Below, piece by piece: positions 35,573 through 47,192 of a stretch of DNA of 64,000 nucleotides (positions are counted from its first letter, which is position 1; the number at the start of each line of letters is the position of its first letter). Source of the DNA: Brachypodium distachyon (lineage: Eukaryota > Streptophyta > Magnoliopsida > Poales > Poaceae). The translations under genes and the position numbers were made by a program. Below the pieces are notes generated by a model. The model was not told where the DNA came from, made no database searches, and saw only the letters and a program-made list of their open reading frames with translations. Location of the stretch: contig NC_016132.3 of the NCBI RefSeq assembly GCF_000005505.3, forward strand, positions 37,152,914 through 37,216,913, written 5' to 3'.

Positions 35573-36416
35573 TGTTGTAATATAATAAAATTCTTACATG
35601 GGCCGACCCATAATGCTACGTGGCAACGACCAAGTTAACAAAGTCCAAGGATCGGTCAATTTGCCAACATGGCATAGTCATGCCAACTAGGCGCCGGTCA
35701 AAGAAGTCAACGAGTCAAGCCTCTCATGCCATGGTCAAAGGGGAGGAGGAGCTTGGGTAGGGGCCAAGAAAGGTGTAGAAATGGGGTTTTTGGTCCATGG
35801 TGGACTATGGACCAACCCCTACTTTTCCCACTTGGTGCACACAAAAGTTATGGACCAAGAATCACTTTTTACCACTTTGCCCTTACTTTTCTCTCTCCCT
35901 CAAGGGTATCCATGGTCTTTTGTCATGCACTCCTAGGCTATAAATAACCCCCATGGAGGACATGTATCATCCACTCTCAATTGGAATAAGATCAAAGGGG
36001 AGAGAGCTAGAGCAACCTAAGGAGCCAGCTCTCGAGTGCTTGGGTCGAGCCTAGCCTCGACTCGAAGTAGAGGGATCGGGTTAGAGTCTCGAGGGTATCC
36101 CAACCTCGCCACTTGGGAAGACGAGTTCGGCTCAAGTCCGAGGCGGCCCCGAGAGATCTCTCGTCATAGGTGATTTGGGAAGACGAGCTCGGCCCAAACA
36201 CCCGGCTAACGACCCCCTCGAAGGCTCGCCTAACGTAGGACTAAGTCGTGCCCGTAGGATCGACTGAACCTATCCAAAAAATATCGACGTGTCAACTTGT
36301 CCAAGTGTACGGCGACCTTCGCTATAAGGCCAGCGTACACACCCTACATACAATTCTCACACTTGTGACATCGAGCGTTGGCACCCTTACTCCTTTTGTT
36401 TTCTAGAACAACAACA
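35573..36416 (+). repeat. Gypsy LTR 2 (844 bp), shared by two element remnants
   Basis: It starts TGTTGTAATATAATAAAA after a polypurine tract and ends CAACA before a TGGCGCCGACCGTGGGA primer site and 75 bp of internal sequence (36417-36491). It is therefore both the 3' LTR of the element on its left and the 5' LTR of a truncated element on its right. Confidence 0.88.
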
Positions 36417-36520
36417 GTGGCGCCGACCGTGGGAACCCTTGCCGCAATTGAATATTTAATGCGGCACCAACGAAGCCTACTTCATCGAGTGAACATATAT
36501 TTTAGAATTGATCTAATGAT

Positions 36521-36804
36521 GCGAACTGAGCCCACTTCAGGTGGTTGGTTCCTTGTGGTGCCACCCAGATTCAAGTCTCCGACTTGACGTGGATGCTCGC
36601 ATTTTCCTGAAATTTTCAAAAACTAACCGGTGTTGTGCTTTCAGTGAGAGTGACGTACCCGTCAACTACGAGGCGCCTGTGGTGACTTGACTTCGTCAAT
36701 CTCAAGATGATGTGCCGGACAAGTCTCTCGGAGGTGCTCATAGGGGTAGTGTGTGAGTGTGCGTGCGTACTCGTGAGCGTCTGCATCTGGGTTTCCTAAA
36801 AAAA
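36521..36804 (+). mobile_element. SINE (Au-like, tRNA-derived), 284 bp
   Basis: It is flanked by an exact 18-bp target duplication, TAGAATTGATCTAATGAT (36503-36520 and 36805-36822). The right end is an A-run (CCTAAAAAAA), as expected for a retroposon. The left part has a Pol III box-B-like AGATTCAAGTCTC. The body (CAACTACGAGGCGCCTGTGG, ATGATGTGCCGG) is the kind found in grass Au-type SINEs; that family name is from memory. It lies about 650 bp upstream of the P2 start codon. Confidence 0.85.
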
Positions 36805-36949
36805 TAGAATTGATCTAATGATTTTTATTCATTTATATCTTCTTGTCCGCTTGCTTCTACACGTTAGTACTACTATTTGACAACATAAGTGCAGTGAGTA
36901 GAAACGCTGATTTGTCTACACGGCCAATTAATAACACGCATCAATCACC

Positions 36950-37458
36950 GTCCATCGCGGATTTCCTTGTGGGCGATATGCATGTACGCGTTGACTAGGG
37001 CCAGGTTTCCAAACTGGATGGCGTCGTGTGCGTACGTATAACACGCTCGATCATATATAGTGCGCTGGAGGCAGGAGGCTAGCAAATTATTTTATCTTGT
37101 CGTTGCTTTTGTTAGGTGGAAATCGAGGGAAAGCAGCAGGCAGGCGGTTAATGTGTACATGTCGCCATTCAATTGCAAATTTGCAGTGACGAGTCGACGA
37201 CGATCGGGTCTTGTTTTTGACTCGGTGTTCCTTCCCAACACGCACCCGCTGTAGCCGGACACCTTCTTCCCCAACTGCTAAGTCGGCGGGTAAATGTATA
37301 TAAACACGCCCGGACTGATCCCTTGAGCCATATCAACTCATCTCCACATCAAACCAACATCCAAATTCCAATTCCATATATCTTGCCATTCCGGCCGAGC
37401 CCGAGCGAGCTTGCTTGAGCTTGACCCATAAGCTAATTCCCGGAGCTAAAGCTTGACC
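36950..37458 (+). promoter_or_regulatory. P2 promoter region, homologous to P1 promoter
   Basis: Aligns island by island with the reverse complement of 1154-1645. It includes TTGACT (37217-37222) in a shared TTTTTGACT island, GTACGCGTTGAC at about 36986, and GTGCGTACGT at about 37027. The homology ends before the SINE. The 36823-36949 spacer is featureless AT-rich DNA. Confidence 0.65.
37297..37304 (+). promoter_or_regulatory. TATA box of P2
   Basis: TATATAAA lies about 155-162 bp upstream of the P2 ATG, within the block conserved with P1. Confidence 0.75.
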
Positions 37459-38593
37459 ATGAGGTTGCCGTGGTTTGTTCTTGCGGCGGCAGCGCTCGCC
37501 GTGGCCGTGTCTTCGGCGACGGCGTATGCGCCACCGTCCAAGACTTTGAAGGTTGGGTTCTACGAGCACTCGTGCCCGCAGGCGGAGGCCATCGTGCGCG
37601 ACGCCGTCCGCCGCGGCATCGCCCGTAACCCCGGCTTCGCCCCCGGCCTCATCCGCATGCACTTCCATGACTGCTTCGTCAGGGTAAGCAAAGCAAGCAA
37701 GAAGAAGCTTATTAGTTACACTCTATTGCTTTGCTTAATAAATCCAACCTTCCATGCATGTAATATCTGGTCTGACCGTTGATTTTGCCACGTGTGTGTG
37801 TATATAGGGCTGCGATGGATCCGTGCTGATCAACTCGACCCCGGGCAACCGGGCGGAGAAGGACTCGGTGGCCAACACCCCGAGCCTTCGAGGCTTCGAG
37901 GTGATCGACGACGCCAAAGCCATCCTCGAATCCGTGTGCCCACGCACGGTCTCCTGCGCCGACGTCCTCGCCTTCGCCGCCCGCGACAGCGCCGACCTCG
38001 CGGGCGGCATCTCCTACCCACTCCCCTCCGGCCGCCGCGACGGCCGCGTCTCCCTCGAGTCCGAGGTGCTCGACAACAACGTGCCGCCCCCCACAGACGA
38101 CGTCGCCGCCCTCATCGCCTCCTTCGCGCGCAAGGGGCTCAGCGCCGACGACATGGTCACGCTCTCCGGGGCCCACACCATCGGCCGCTCCCACTGCTCC
38201 TCCTTCACGCAGCGGATCCACAACTTCACCGGCGTCCAAGGCCGCACCGACCCTTCCATCGAGCCCGCCTACGCCTCGGACCTCAAACGGAGGTGCCCGC
38301 CGGCGACGGATGACCCGAACGACCCCACCGTCGTGCCGCTCGATGTGGTGACGCCGGCGGAGTTCGACAACCAGTACTACAAGAACGTGCTGGCGCACAA
38401 GGTGCCGCTGACCTCGGACCAGACGCTGATCACCAGCAAGCGGACTGCCGCGATCGTCGTCTTCCACGCGGCTGTCGAGAAGGCGTGGCGGGCCAAGTTT
38501 GCCGTGTCGATGGTCAGGATGGGCAACGTCGGCGTGCTCACCGGCCACCAGGGCGAGATCAGGGAGAAATGCTTCGCCATCAATAGACACTAG
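37459..38593 (+). CDS. Class III secretory peroxidase P2 (two exons)
   Basis: Exon 1 is 37459-37683 (75 codons) and exon 2 is 37808-38593. The intron (37684-37807, 124 bp) is GT-AG, phase 0, in the same place as in P1. The product is 336 aa with an N-terminal signal peptide (about residues 1-22), distal RMHFHDC, GCDGS, VSCAD, proximal LSGAHTIG, a NFTG glycosylation-type site and all eight conserved cysteines. It should be a secreted haem peroxidase using H2O2 and small phenolic donors. It is the closest paralogue of P1 and lies in opposite, head-to-head orientation, now separated by about 36 kb of transposons. No defect is visible. The TTG at 37453 is not the start; ATG 37459 aligns with the P1 start. 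Confidence 0.96.
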
Positions 38594-39090
38594 TAGTCTT
38601 TCCTTCCGTTAATCCAAAATTCAACTCAGATGCGTTAATTGTAGGTCATATACGTGTGTACGTGTACATGTTGGTCCTTAAATTTCTTGCAAGTGATGAA
38701 TTTGCCGATGTGAATTCTTGTTGTTGTTCGTGTATGTCAAAGAAGAAGGGAGTAATAATTAAGAATGAAACAATATTTTGACGGGAAGAATGAAACATTA
38801 TTGTGTGTGCATATCAGATCAGGAATTTCTGGTTCTCCTTTAGCAGGAGCGAGCAAATGTGAGATTCTGAGAACATCGTCTAAGGAATAAAAGTAGCTGG
38901 GCTTTTGGAACACTGGTTGGGCTTGTAATTTCTAGTACTACCAAAGACTGACTGACGGACTAATCTAGCCCATTCGAGTAATGCGGCCCATAGAGCTGGG
39001 CCCTTGAAGTACATCCTCGCTTTGATGGGCTTTCTCACAATGCCAAAACTACCCTTGTTCAAAACACCAGTACGAGGCCTCGGTCTCTTT
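38594..39090. other. P2 3' flank and upstream region of the PORR gene
   Basis: No gene or clear repeat. The P2 3' UTR and polyadenylation region must lie at its left, and the PORR gene promoter at its right. Confidence 0.5.
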
Positions 39091-39139
39091 GCCCTCCCGT
39101 TCCCTTTTCTCTGAGAGACTCTTCTTCTCTCGACCAAGC

Positions 39140-39217
39140 ATGGCGGCGCGCACCCGCCGGCGCGGCGATGTCTCGCCCCAGTTGCTGCCTTCTCTCCCCT
39201 CTGAATCCCTCCCATAG
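39140..39217 (+). CDS. Possible upstream ORF in the PORR gene leader (25 codons)
   Basis: A short ATG-to-stop frame beginning MAARTRRRGD sits in a GC-rich, CT-rich leader-like segment. It would precede the main ATG at 40234 if transcription starts near 39100 and a leader intron is removed with an acceptor at about 40162 (TTTCTCTTGCAG). Whether it is transcribed or translated is inference. Confidence 0.35.
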   Translation: MAARTRRRGDVSPQLLPSLPSESLP

Positions 39218-39925
39218 TCCGCTCCCCCCGGCGCCCGGCCCCTCCGTCGCTCCCTCCCCGTCGCCGCCCCCGAGTCCGTCGCGGCCAGGCCAAGACGCGG
39301 GCTCCCTCCGCCGCCCAAGAGCCCGTCGCGGGGCTCCCTCCACCGCCCACGAGCCCATCGCAGCCAGGCCGGCCGTGGGGCACCCGGCTGCTCCGTCCTC
39401 TCCCCGACTCGTGAGCTCCCTGCCCGCCCAGTTCGCCCTCTCCTCTTCTGCTCGGCTGCTGATTGCTCTCGGATTTTGCTGTCGAATGCTGCTGAATAGC
39501 TGTCAGATTATGTTTTGTTGTCGGCGGCTGAATCTGTCAAATGCCGGAACTGTGGAAAAATTGCCGAAATCTTGTTTAGAAGACGTTGAAATGAAAGACT
39601 CCTTTTCAGTGAAGAGGCAGGGGCATATATGTCTTCTTGTGTGGGTGTTAGTGTCACTTAGTGTATAATGGTATCTTGGCTGTTCAAATTTGAACTAAAA
39701 CCACGACAAGCATTTAGTGACGGAGGGAGTATTTTGGGACTCTCGGTTTTGACTAACGGTATTTTGGCTATTCTCTCTTTGTTCTATACTCCTGCTTTGG
39801 TACACTGTGGCGTTAGTTTTCAGCCAGTTAGGTGTCCGAATCATGGCTGTGAGCACACCTTAAGAAAGTACCCCAGTGAATTGTTTTTCTAAAATGTGAA
39901 TTGTTGAGGAACAGTTTAGGTACTA

Positions 39926-40049
39926 CTCCCTCCGTCCAACAAAAGATGTCTCAAGTTTGTCAAAATTTGAATGTATCTAGACATGACTTAGTATATAGAT
40001 GCATTCAAATTTAGTCAAAGTTAAGACATGCTTTGTTGGACGGAGGGAG
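39926..40049. mobile_element. Stowaway MITE (124 bp) in the PORR leader intron
   Basis: Near-perfect terminal inverted repeats (CTCCCTCCGTCCAACAAA...) are flanked by TA at 39924-39925 and 40050-40051. A lone GACGGAGGGAGTA end near 39719 looks like the scrap of another copy. Confidence 0.92.
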
Positions 40050-40233
40050 TACATATGGATTTCCTCAAAAGTACTACATATGGATTTGATTCCTTAGTTG
40101 CATGCCTTAGGTTGTTGTTTGGAATGGCTGAGAATATTTCCTACCTTTCTTTTCTCTTGCAGATTTTGAAGTACAATTCTTTATCCTGCGCTCCTGAATG
40201 TGATGCCTGCGAAGACTGGTATCTAAGTCAGAA

Positions 40234-41400
40234 ATGTTGAATAGAAGATTGGCAGAACATTCATCTTCCATTCACCGAACTCTTCCCTTGATACGACTCA
40301 AGGCTATGTCCTCATTCTCGGCTGGTCATGGGCGCCGACCAAAGAAGAAGCTTTATCACCGTGAGCCTGGCCTCGACAAGGCCATGGACCTCCAAAAGAA
40401 GCCTGCTCTCCTTCTTCGTCTCCGCGAGCTCATCTTGGCCCAAAAGACAGGTTCGCTGCTGGTACGTGACCTTGAAAAGGAGGTTGGCTTTGTCCAAAAA
40501 TGGAACTTTGTGTCGCTTATTGAGCGCCACCCCAATATCTTCCGTGTCTCTGGTGGAAGTACGTCACGAGCGCCCATTGCTGTCACGCTTACTGAGAAGG
40601 CCAAGATTATTTCCAGTGAAGAGATGCAAGCACAAAAGCTAATGGAGCCAATCTTGGTAAGGAATCTCAGGAAGCTGCTAATGATGTCAATGGACTGCCA
40701 GATCCCTTTAGAGAAGATTGAGCTCATCCAATCTGAATTAGGTTTACCTAAGAACTTCAAGAACAACTTTATTCCTAATTACCCTGATTTTTTTTCAATC
40801 CGTGATGTGAGAGGATTGGACCATCTGTGTTTGGAGAGTTGGGATTCTTCACTAGCAGTCACAGTGCGAGAAGAAAAATTGAATTTTGATGGCTTTCAGA
40901 TGGACTACAGAGGAATCCCTAAAGATGGAAATATACTGGGCCCTTTTGCTTTCAAGTTAAAGTATCCAGCAGGATTTAGGCCCAACCGGAAGTACCTTGA
41001 GGAGGTGGTCAGGTGGCAGAAGATGGCATTTCCTTCACCTTATTTGAATGCTAGGCGAGTGGAGCCTGCAACTCCACAGGCTAGGAAGCGATCTGTTGCT
41101 GTTCTACATGAGATTTTGAGCCTGACAACACAGAAGCGACTGACATCTGATAAGCTAGAAGTCTTCCACAATGAGTACAGGCTGCCATGCAAGCTACTTC
41201 TTTGTTTAGTAAAAAATCATGGGATTTTCTACATCACTAACAAGGGAGCAAGAAGCACCGTCTTCCTCAAGGAGGCCTATGATGACACAAACCTTATTGA
41301 GAAGTGTCCTCTGTTGAAGTTCCATGATGAGTTTTCATCTTTAATTGGCCGACCATGCTCCGACACAAATAAGCCATTGGCAGCACAGTTTGAGTATTAA
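40234..41400 (+). CDS. PORR-domain protein, putative organellar group II intron splicing factor
   Basis: An intact single-exon 388-codon ORF. After an Arg-rich, acid-free N-terminus typical of a mitochondrial transit peptide (residues 1-35), a plant organelle RNA recognition (PORR) domain covers about residues 40-370. Recognisable family blocks are the DKAMDLQKK start, the leucine-rich [14 protein letters not shown] segment, [26 protein letters not shown], and the C-terminal [21 protein letters not shown] proteins (WTF1, WTF9, RPD1 relatives) bind organellar intron RNA and assist group II intron splicing. Plastid or mitochondrial location is not certain from sequence; mitochondrial is my preference. 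A leader intron probably precedes the ATG. Codon use is less GC-rich than in the peroxidases. Confidence 0.92.
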   Translation: MLNRRLAEHSSSIHRTLPLIRLKAMSSFSAGHGRRPKKKLYHREPGLDKAMDLQKKPALLLRLRELILAQKTGSLLVRDLEKEVGFVQKWNFVSLIERHPNIFRVSGGSTSRAPIAVTLTEKAKIISSEEMQAQKLMEPILVRNLRKLLMMSMDCQIPLEKIELIQSELGLPKNFKNNFIPNYPDFFSIRDVRGLDHLCLESWDSSLAVTVREEKLNFDGFQMDYRGIPKDGNILGPFAFKLKYPAGFRPNRKYLEEVVRWQKMAFPSPYLNARRVEPATPQARKRSVAVLHEILSLTTQKRLTSDKLEVFHNEYRLPCKLLLCLVKNHGIFYITNKGARSTVFLKEAYDDTNLIEKCPLLKFHDEFSSLIGRPCSDTNKPLAAQFEY

Positions 41401-44149
41401 TTTACAGTTTGTGTGCGATCTGATGTAACTTCCTTAGTTGATGCTCAGCTCTGGTATGTAGGGGATGGTATGTCTTAGTTTCCTCAGACGATTAACTCCA
41501 GTAATGTACATTATAATTCCAAAAAAGAAGCTATAGCATCAGTTCGCCTTTATGCTAACATACTTTAATGTTGAGTTGCTTCTCTTACTTGGATGACTTC
41601 CTGACCTTTTCTCAGAAGTAATAGAGTCAGATATTCAGTTATCTGAAACTGTATTATTGACTCAATCTCATGTGATTCTCCTTATGGAAGGAGAAGGTCA
41701 CTTGCTATATTATTCTGCATGGAGAAACGGTGTATTGCTGGAGGTGAAGTGCCTGACAATCTGCAACGTTTTTCGTATGTCTGAACGTAGCAGTACGTGA
41801 CATGAGTTGTTAATTTTTATTATGGTTCTTGCAGCAGATGAAGTCTGAGCTACAGGAGCTCTCACCAATTTTTAGTACAAGGGCGGTCACATTTCTCAGG
41901 TTTTAATAGCGGTTTGCTAGGGATGTATGGGCAGTACTAGATATGCCCATCTACGGATTGGTGAGCGAACAAAATTCTCTGAAAACATCTACAACTGCAA
42001 TTTTTAATATAGGAGGCTACCTTCTGGCAGTGTAATGGATGACCCTCCCAATGGCTACTGCAAGATCACTTTATTTCTTAAATAATTCTTTCAGAGATTG
42101 GCACAAGCTTGGTACAATTTGAGAATCTACTAGGAAGTGTTTGCTAACCACGAATGCCCTGTGTTTTATCCAACTATGTACATGTGCAATTACTTTTCCT
42201 TGCCATCGGATAAAAGCATGAACAAACATATACTCTGTATGTTAGTTGCTGATGGTCTTGGTCATTTTTCTAATAGATGTTGATCTCATCGGAAATACTT
42301 GCTGTCATGATTCAAGTTATTCTGTTCTTATTATTTTTCTTACAACTCCATCTTCACTATATAGAAATTGTCTGAGAACGGATCTGAGATTGGGATGATG
42401 TATTAGGAAAGGTAAATCAGGAATGATATAAGGCTTTCTGTTTTCCAGAAAATATAAGTTTTTGCATAGTTCTTAGATTCAAATGCAATTACTATGCTTT
42501 CTCACGGCATATACTACACATTGTCTAGAATGCAAGACTTTGGGATTTTAATGTACCCTTTAGTTCTATTGTATGCTACGGTGCAGGTTCTATATGAGCT
42601 CAAGAGATTTCCGAAAATGTGTTTCTGTACGTTTGTTCTTCTTGCCACTACTTTCTTCAGCAGTTTGTTTTCTGTATGACTTGATATGTGCCACTCGTAT
42701 GTAAATTAAGACTTGGAATGAAAAGGAAGTGTCATTTTATAGCTGGCTAATCTTGCCTCATTTTGTCTTAGACTATCACAGTAAATGCATATGTAAATAC
42801 CGTTTACATAGATCTTATGACCAATGTTTGTACTTTGTCATTAATTTTATATTTGTTGTTTACTTCCAGCAACTAGAAAGAAATGTAACCAAATAGCAGT
42901 GCAGCATCATGAGGAGTCGAGGACAACGGCATGAAGATAGACTTTCAAAGCTGGCCTTTTGTGAGGGCATCTGGATTCTGGACTTGCATTTAACTGAACA
43001 ATGCTCTGCGTCAGTATTCTCAGCACTGTGGTCCAGTAATATCAACCCTGACCATGCAAAGACTTATCAAGAAGGTTGGTCTCTTTCGCTTCCATGCTCA
43101 AAGTACAACCGAATTAATGCATATAAAGCAACTGCGTTGGAGATTGAATATGTTGGTGAATAGCAGAAGCCTATTCTTTTAAAATTCTAATTAAGCACCA
43201 CATAATCTGGGAATGGAATAGTGTCATATTATCAGACACAGTGATTTACATATCTTGCTCTATTGACTTTCTCTTTGCGCAGCAATTTTGTGGGCCTTAC
43301 AGAACGGCGTGGAGGAAAGTCAATGATCTACACACGACACAGTTACAACTGTTGTTTGTTCTACACAGTTGACCGGGACTTCACCCTAAGCAGCCGAAAA
43401 GGATTCTTCACCAGAATAGAACTTGTGGGCTTGCCCTTATTTGAATTAGCTGTTTGTCTATCCTGAGGCCGGTATAACCCCCAGGGCCCAGCTTGCGGTA
43501 GCCGGTAGCATTCTTCTTGAATGCCCTTCAGAAAAATGCACTGGATTGTCAAGTTCACAATTTTTTTTCTCAACCTCGCTTATATCAGTTTGTCAGCGGG
43601 TTACTGCATATTCAGTTTGCACTCTAATATAGTTCCTCGGTGTGTTGAGAATAGTAGATTCTGGTTGTTGACTTCTTTGTATTGTGCTGTTAGCCACTTC
43701 CTGAGGAGGATGAAAAGGAACTTAGGAAGACTTGGGGAAGAAAAGGTGAGTCCTTGATCAATCAGTGTTGCCTATAGCTTATAAGGTGTCAAGTAATATT
43801 GGATAAACTTCCAATTGTGTTTTCTATGCAGTTTGACTACCTCATCATGGGAAAAGTAATGACGAATTTTGGCAGAAGGGATATGGTGTGTCAATCAATA
43901 TTATTGCAAAGCATAAATTGGTGTTCATGATATATGGTTTGCGCCACTAGAAAGAGAGAAACACAGACATAAATGGGCACGCACTCCTCGTCTGAAGGAC
44001 AACGTGCAGCTGTGACGAAGAAGATGCAGTACCTAGATTATTCCAGGAAAGGGGAAAGTGTCTGAACACTCGACACATGAATGTGCCATCATTGAGGTGA
44101 TCAAACTAGCGTGCCCGGGAGGTGATCAAACTAGCGTGCCATGTCGGGC
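41401..44149. other. PORR gene 3' region and intergenic DNA
   Basis: AT-rich with only short scattered ORFs and no recognisable domain. Part is presumably the 3' UTR of the PORR gene, and several GT/AG-like pairs could belong to non-coding 3' exons. No transposon termini were seen. Confidence 0.5.
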
Positions 44150-45015
44150 CGGGCCGGCCACAAGGATGGATCCAAATTAAGCCGGCAAGAGAACCTTCAC
44201 ATTGCACTAGACCACATTAATCATTGTTCAATCAAAGGGGAGGAATGGAAGTACATGCTGCGGCTGTGCAATGCAGCGGTCGATCAGAAGCTAATCTGAC
44301 CCAGACAGAGAGACACTAGAATCCAAAGCTGGAGCACTGCTCTTCCTTCTGTCAGATAGACATTGCATATGCACAAGATTCTCACCTTTCTTTGCTTTGC
44401 CCCGTCATAAAGCTGTCAGAGAAGGGAAAGGGGAGAGCTAGCAGAACCTTCGCAGCCCTGACCACAAGAGTATATTTTAAGGCCATGTTCTTCCAATAAT
44501 TAAGAACATGGGGAGAAAAGGGTAAACAAACATGCTCATTACTCTGATTGGGAGAAAGAAAGAAGAAGATACTGCACCAGTTCTCTTGTGATCCTGTTCA
44601 AGTTCTCTGGAGCTAATTAACACGGTCAACCACTGATCCCGATCGATGAAGGTGAACTTTATAGTAAAGAGATTCTCGCCCGGTCAGATCGATCGAGCCC
44701 TCCACGATCTACATGGACCATGGAATTAGCCTGGTATCTAATGGAGCCCGGGTCACAGAAATGTCAAGGTTACTTAAGCATGGGATGGATGGATCTTGCA
44801 TGGTGTGTTGCTAATTGCACAGGCCGCTTGACCCAACACATCACTGCACATGCAAGCATGTTCGACTGTGGCCAGATTAGCTTTAATTTGATGCGCAAAG
44901 GGAGACACGGGAGCCAAACATGCTACACTTACGCGTGTTAGCTAGGTAGGTTCTCTGCCAACCCAGACCACATATATACCATGTGTCTCCTCGCATTATG
45001 CTCGTGTTTTTTAGG
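44150..45015 (+). repeat. Inverted repeat arm A, left of P3
   Basis: Aligns with the reverse complement of 47895-48535 over its length with indels. Shared blocks include CGGCCACAAG.ATGGATCCAA, GAACCTTCAC, CTGGAGCACTGCTCTT, CCACGATCT, GGACCATGGAATT and CTCTGCCAACCCAG. No coding potential is seen. Confidence 0.85.
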
Positions 45016-45909
45016 TACGTATATATATTTTTCTTCAGCTCCGAAAGCCTTTCTAATTTCGATGTGTGCTAAGTGCCCCTGAGGCCTTTTTTTTTCGAAA
45101 AGGGGAAGTGCCCCTGAGGCCTTATATATATTTTTTCTATTTAGGGGTCTTTTCTGTAAAGTTCCCAGGACATTTCCCTCGTTACTCTCCCTAGCTGACA
45201 TTTATGTGCGTGTTTGTAGTTTTACTCTGGATGTTGCTGAACGACGAAGATGCGCGGTAAATTAAGAAAGTGAGGCATGTGTGGCGGTTAAACAGTCCCG
45301 AGGATCCGGATCTGAAGCCGGCCAGTACCATCAGTGGGACTCTGAACCCGACGAATTTACTCACCGATCCCGAGTATCCGGATCATCAGTTTACTTGCAG
45401 CCTCGAGGCCCGTAGGTCGCCAGAGCATACTCGATTTCCCGGCCGTCAAATTATAACTGACGTTGCAGCCGGAGCTTTCATGAGCTGCAGGCCTGCGCTT
45501 TACTGAGAAACGCGCTTGCCACACGTTAAACCGCAGTCAATTACTGTAACAATTCTAGTCTGTACTCGATCGATCCCGACCTCGGAACAACAAAAGAAGG
45601 AAGGAAAAAAGCCAAGAAACAACACTTGGTAACGTACAGGCGTACAGCTAGCACGCATGTACTAGTAAAATCGTGGCTAATTGGTGTGCTTTGGACCGAT
45701 GGCAGGTCAACGTCCAAAGGGATCCCCCATTGCCCATGCATCCATGTTCGATCACCTCTTCCCCATTTGATCGATGGACACACTGGCCATGTTCTTCTTT
45801 AATCAGTGCTCAGCTGGTCACTCACTCCTCTATATGCATGTCGATCACTAGTACTAGCCGCTAGCTAGCTTCCATTTTCTATCACCCTCGAATCTTAGCT
45901 GTACCCACG
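45016..45909. other. P3 upstream region
   Basis: Non-coding. A short direct repeat, AAGTGCCCCTGAGGCCTT, occurs twice within about 40 bp (near 45069 and 45107). No other structure was recognised. Confidence 0.5.
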
Positions 45910-45916
45910 TATAAAT
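45910..45916 (+). promoter_or_regulatory. TATA box of P3
   Basis: TATAAAT about 143 bp upstream of the P3 ATG, at a spacing similar to P1 and P2. Confidence 0.65.
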
Positions 45917-46058
45917 GGCACTGCACTGAACTTTGCTGTTACACACGCATACCGATATATCCTCTGCACAGACCCAGAGGCCGGTAGCACTAACTTCCAC
46001 AATCCATCCATATCTAGCTCTCTAACTAGCTCTAACTAGCTAGCTTGGTCCGCCGGAG

Positions 46059-47192
46059 ATGGATTCCAGAGGCGGCGTCGGCGATGCTCGTCGTGTCAGC
46101 TCAGTGCTGAATGCCATGGTCCTGCTCGCGTGGGCTTGCTCCTTCTTGGGCGGCGCCGACGCCCAGGCCCAGGCCCAGGCCCAAGCAAAGCTGGATGTCG
46201 GCTACTACAACGGCAGCTGCCCGGACGCCGAGGACCTGGTCACCACGATCGTCCACGCCTCCATCCGCATGGACCCCGGCAACGGGCCCGGCCTCATCCG
46301 CCTCTTCTTCCACGACTGCTTCGTCAGGGTACATTACATTACACACACACACACACACACGCCATTATTGTTAATTTGAGTAACTCCTCAAGTTTCCATT
46401 GCTAAGTAGTGCTAACTCGATCTTTGATTCCAGGGCTGCGACGCGTCGGTGCTGCTGGACGACCCGACGGGGAACTCGACGGCGGAGAAAGACGCGCCGC
46501 CAAACTTCCCCTCCCTACGAGGCTTCGGCGTGATCGACCGCGCGAAGCGCGTGGTGGAGCGCCGGTGCCCGGGGACCGTCTCCTGCGCCGACATCCTCGC
46601 CTTCGCGGCACGTGACGCGTCGCGCATAATGGGGGGCGTCAAGTACTCCGTCCCCGCGGGACGGCTCGACGGCCGGGTCTCCCGGTCCGCCGAAGCGCTC
46701 AACAACCTCCCACCCGCGAGCTCCAACATCACGCGGCTCGTCTCCCTCTTCAAGTCCAAGAACCTGACCGCCGACGACATGGTCACGCTGTCCGGGGCGC
46801 ACTCCATCGGCCGATCCCACTGCTCCTCCTTCACCTCGCGCCTCTACCCGAGGATCGACGCCACGCTGAATGTCACTCTGGGGAAAGCTCTTCGTGCCGG
46901 GAAGTGCCCGGCGGCGACGGGGAGGCTGGATAGAGTGGTTCAGTTGGACCATGTCACGCCGTTGATGCTGGACACGCAGTATTATGTCAATGTGGGGAAC
47001 CATGAGGTGCTCTTCGGGTCCGACCAGGCGCTGACGGACAGGACCGACACGGCGAGGCTCGTCGCGGCGTACGCCGGCAACCGGAAGCTCTGGTCGCGGC
47101 GGTTCGGGGAGGCCATGGTGCAGATGGGCTACGCCGACGTGCTCACCGGACCGCCAGGGGAGATCAGGAAAGTCTGCAGCAGAGTCAACTAA
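46059..47192 (+). CDS. Class III secretory peroxidase P3 (two exons)
   Basis: Exon 1 is 46059-46328 (90 codons) and exon 2 is 46434-47192, giving 342 aa. The 105-bp GT-AG intron is in phase 0 at the same site as in P1 and P2 and contains (AC)10. The signal peptide (about 1-36) ends in an unusual Ala-Gln dipeptide run. Family motifs are [23 protein letters not shown] and LSGAHSIG, with all eight cysteines. It should be a secreted, haem-containing, H2O2-dependent peroxidase. It is clearly related to P1/P2 but more distant (for example VLLDD against VLINS). The gene lies between the arms of an inverted repeat. No lesion is seen. Confidence 0.95.
46341..46360 (+). repeat. (AC)10 microsatellite in the P3 intron
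   Basis: Ten perfect AC units 12 bp after the splice donor. Likely to vary in length between individuals. Confidence 0.95.

Larger units (their letters stand above)
23693..36491 (+). mobile_element. Tat-like Ty3-gypsy complex: LTR-internal-LTR-truncated internal
   Basis: LTR 1 (23693-24579) and LTR 2 (35573-36416) both begin TGTTGTAATATAATAAAA and end CAACA. LTR 1 is followed by a TGGCGCCGACTGTGGGGA primer site. LTR 2 is preceded by a polypurine tract, so it is a proper 3' LTR. LTR 2 is in turn followed by another primer site and the first 75 bp of the same internal region, cut at about 36491. A third, truncated LTR piece lies inside (about 28752-29107). Gag and pol are heavily frameshifted and no integrase was recognised. 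The arrangement is typical of recombination between related copies. Confidence 0.88.

Noticed and set aside
41401..44149. Additional protein-coding exons downstream of the PORR gene
   Set aside because: Only short AT-rich ORFs with no domain. The PORR ORF is complete with its own stop.
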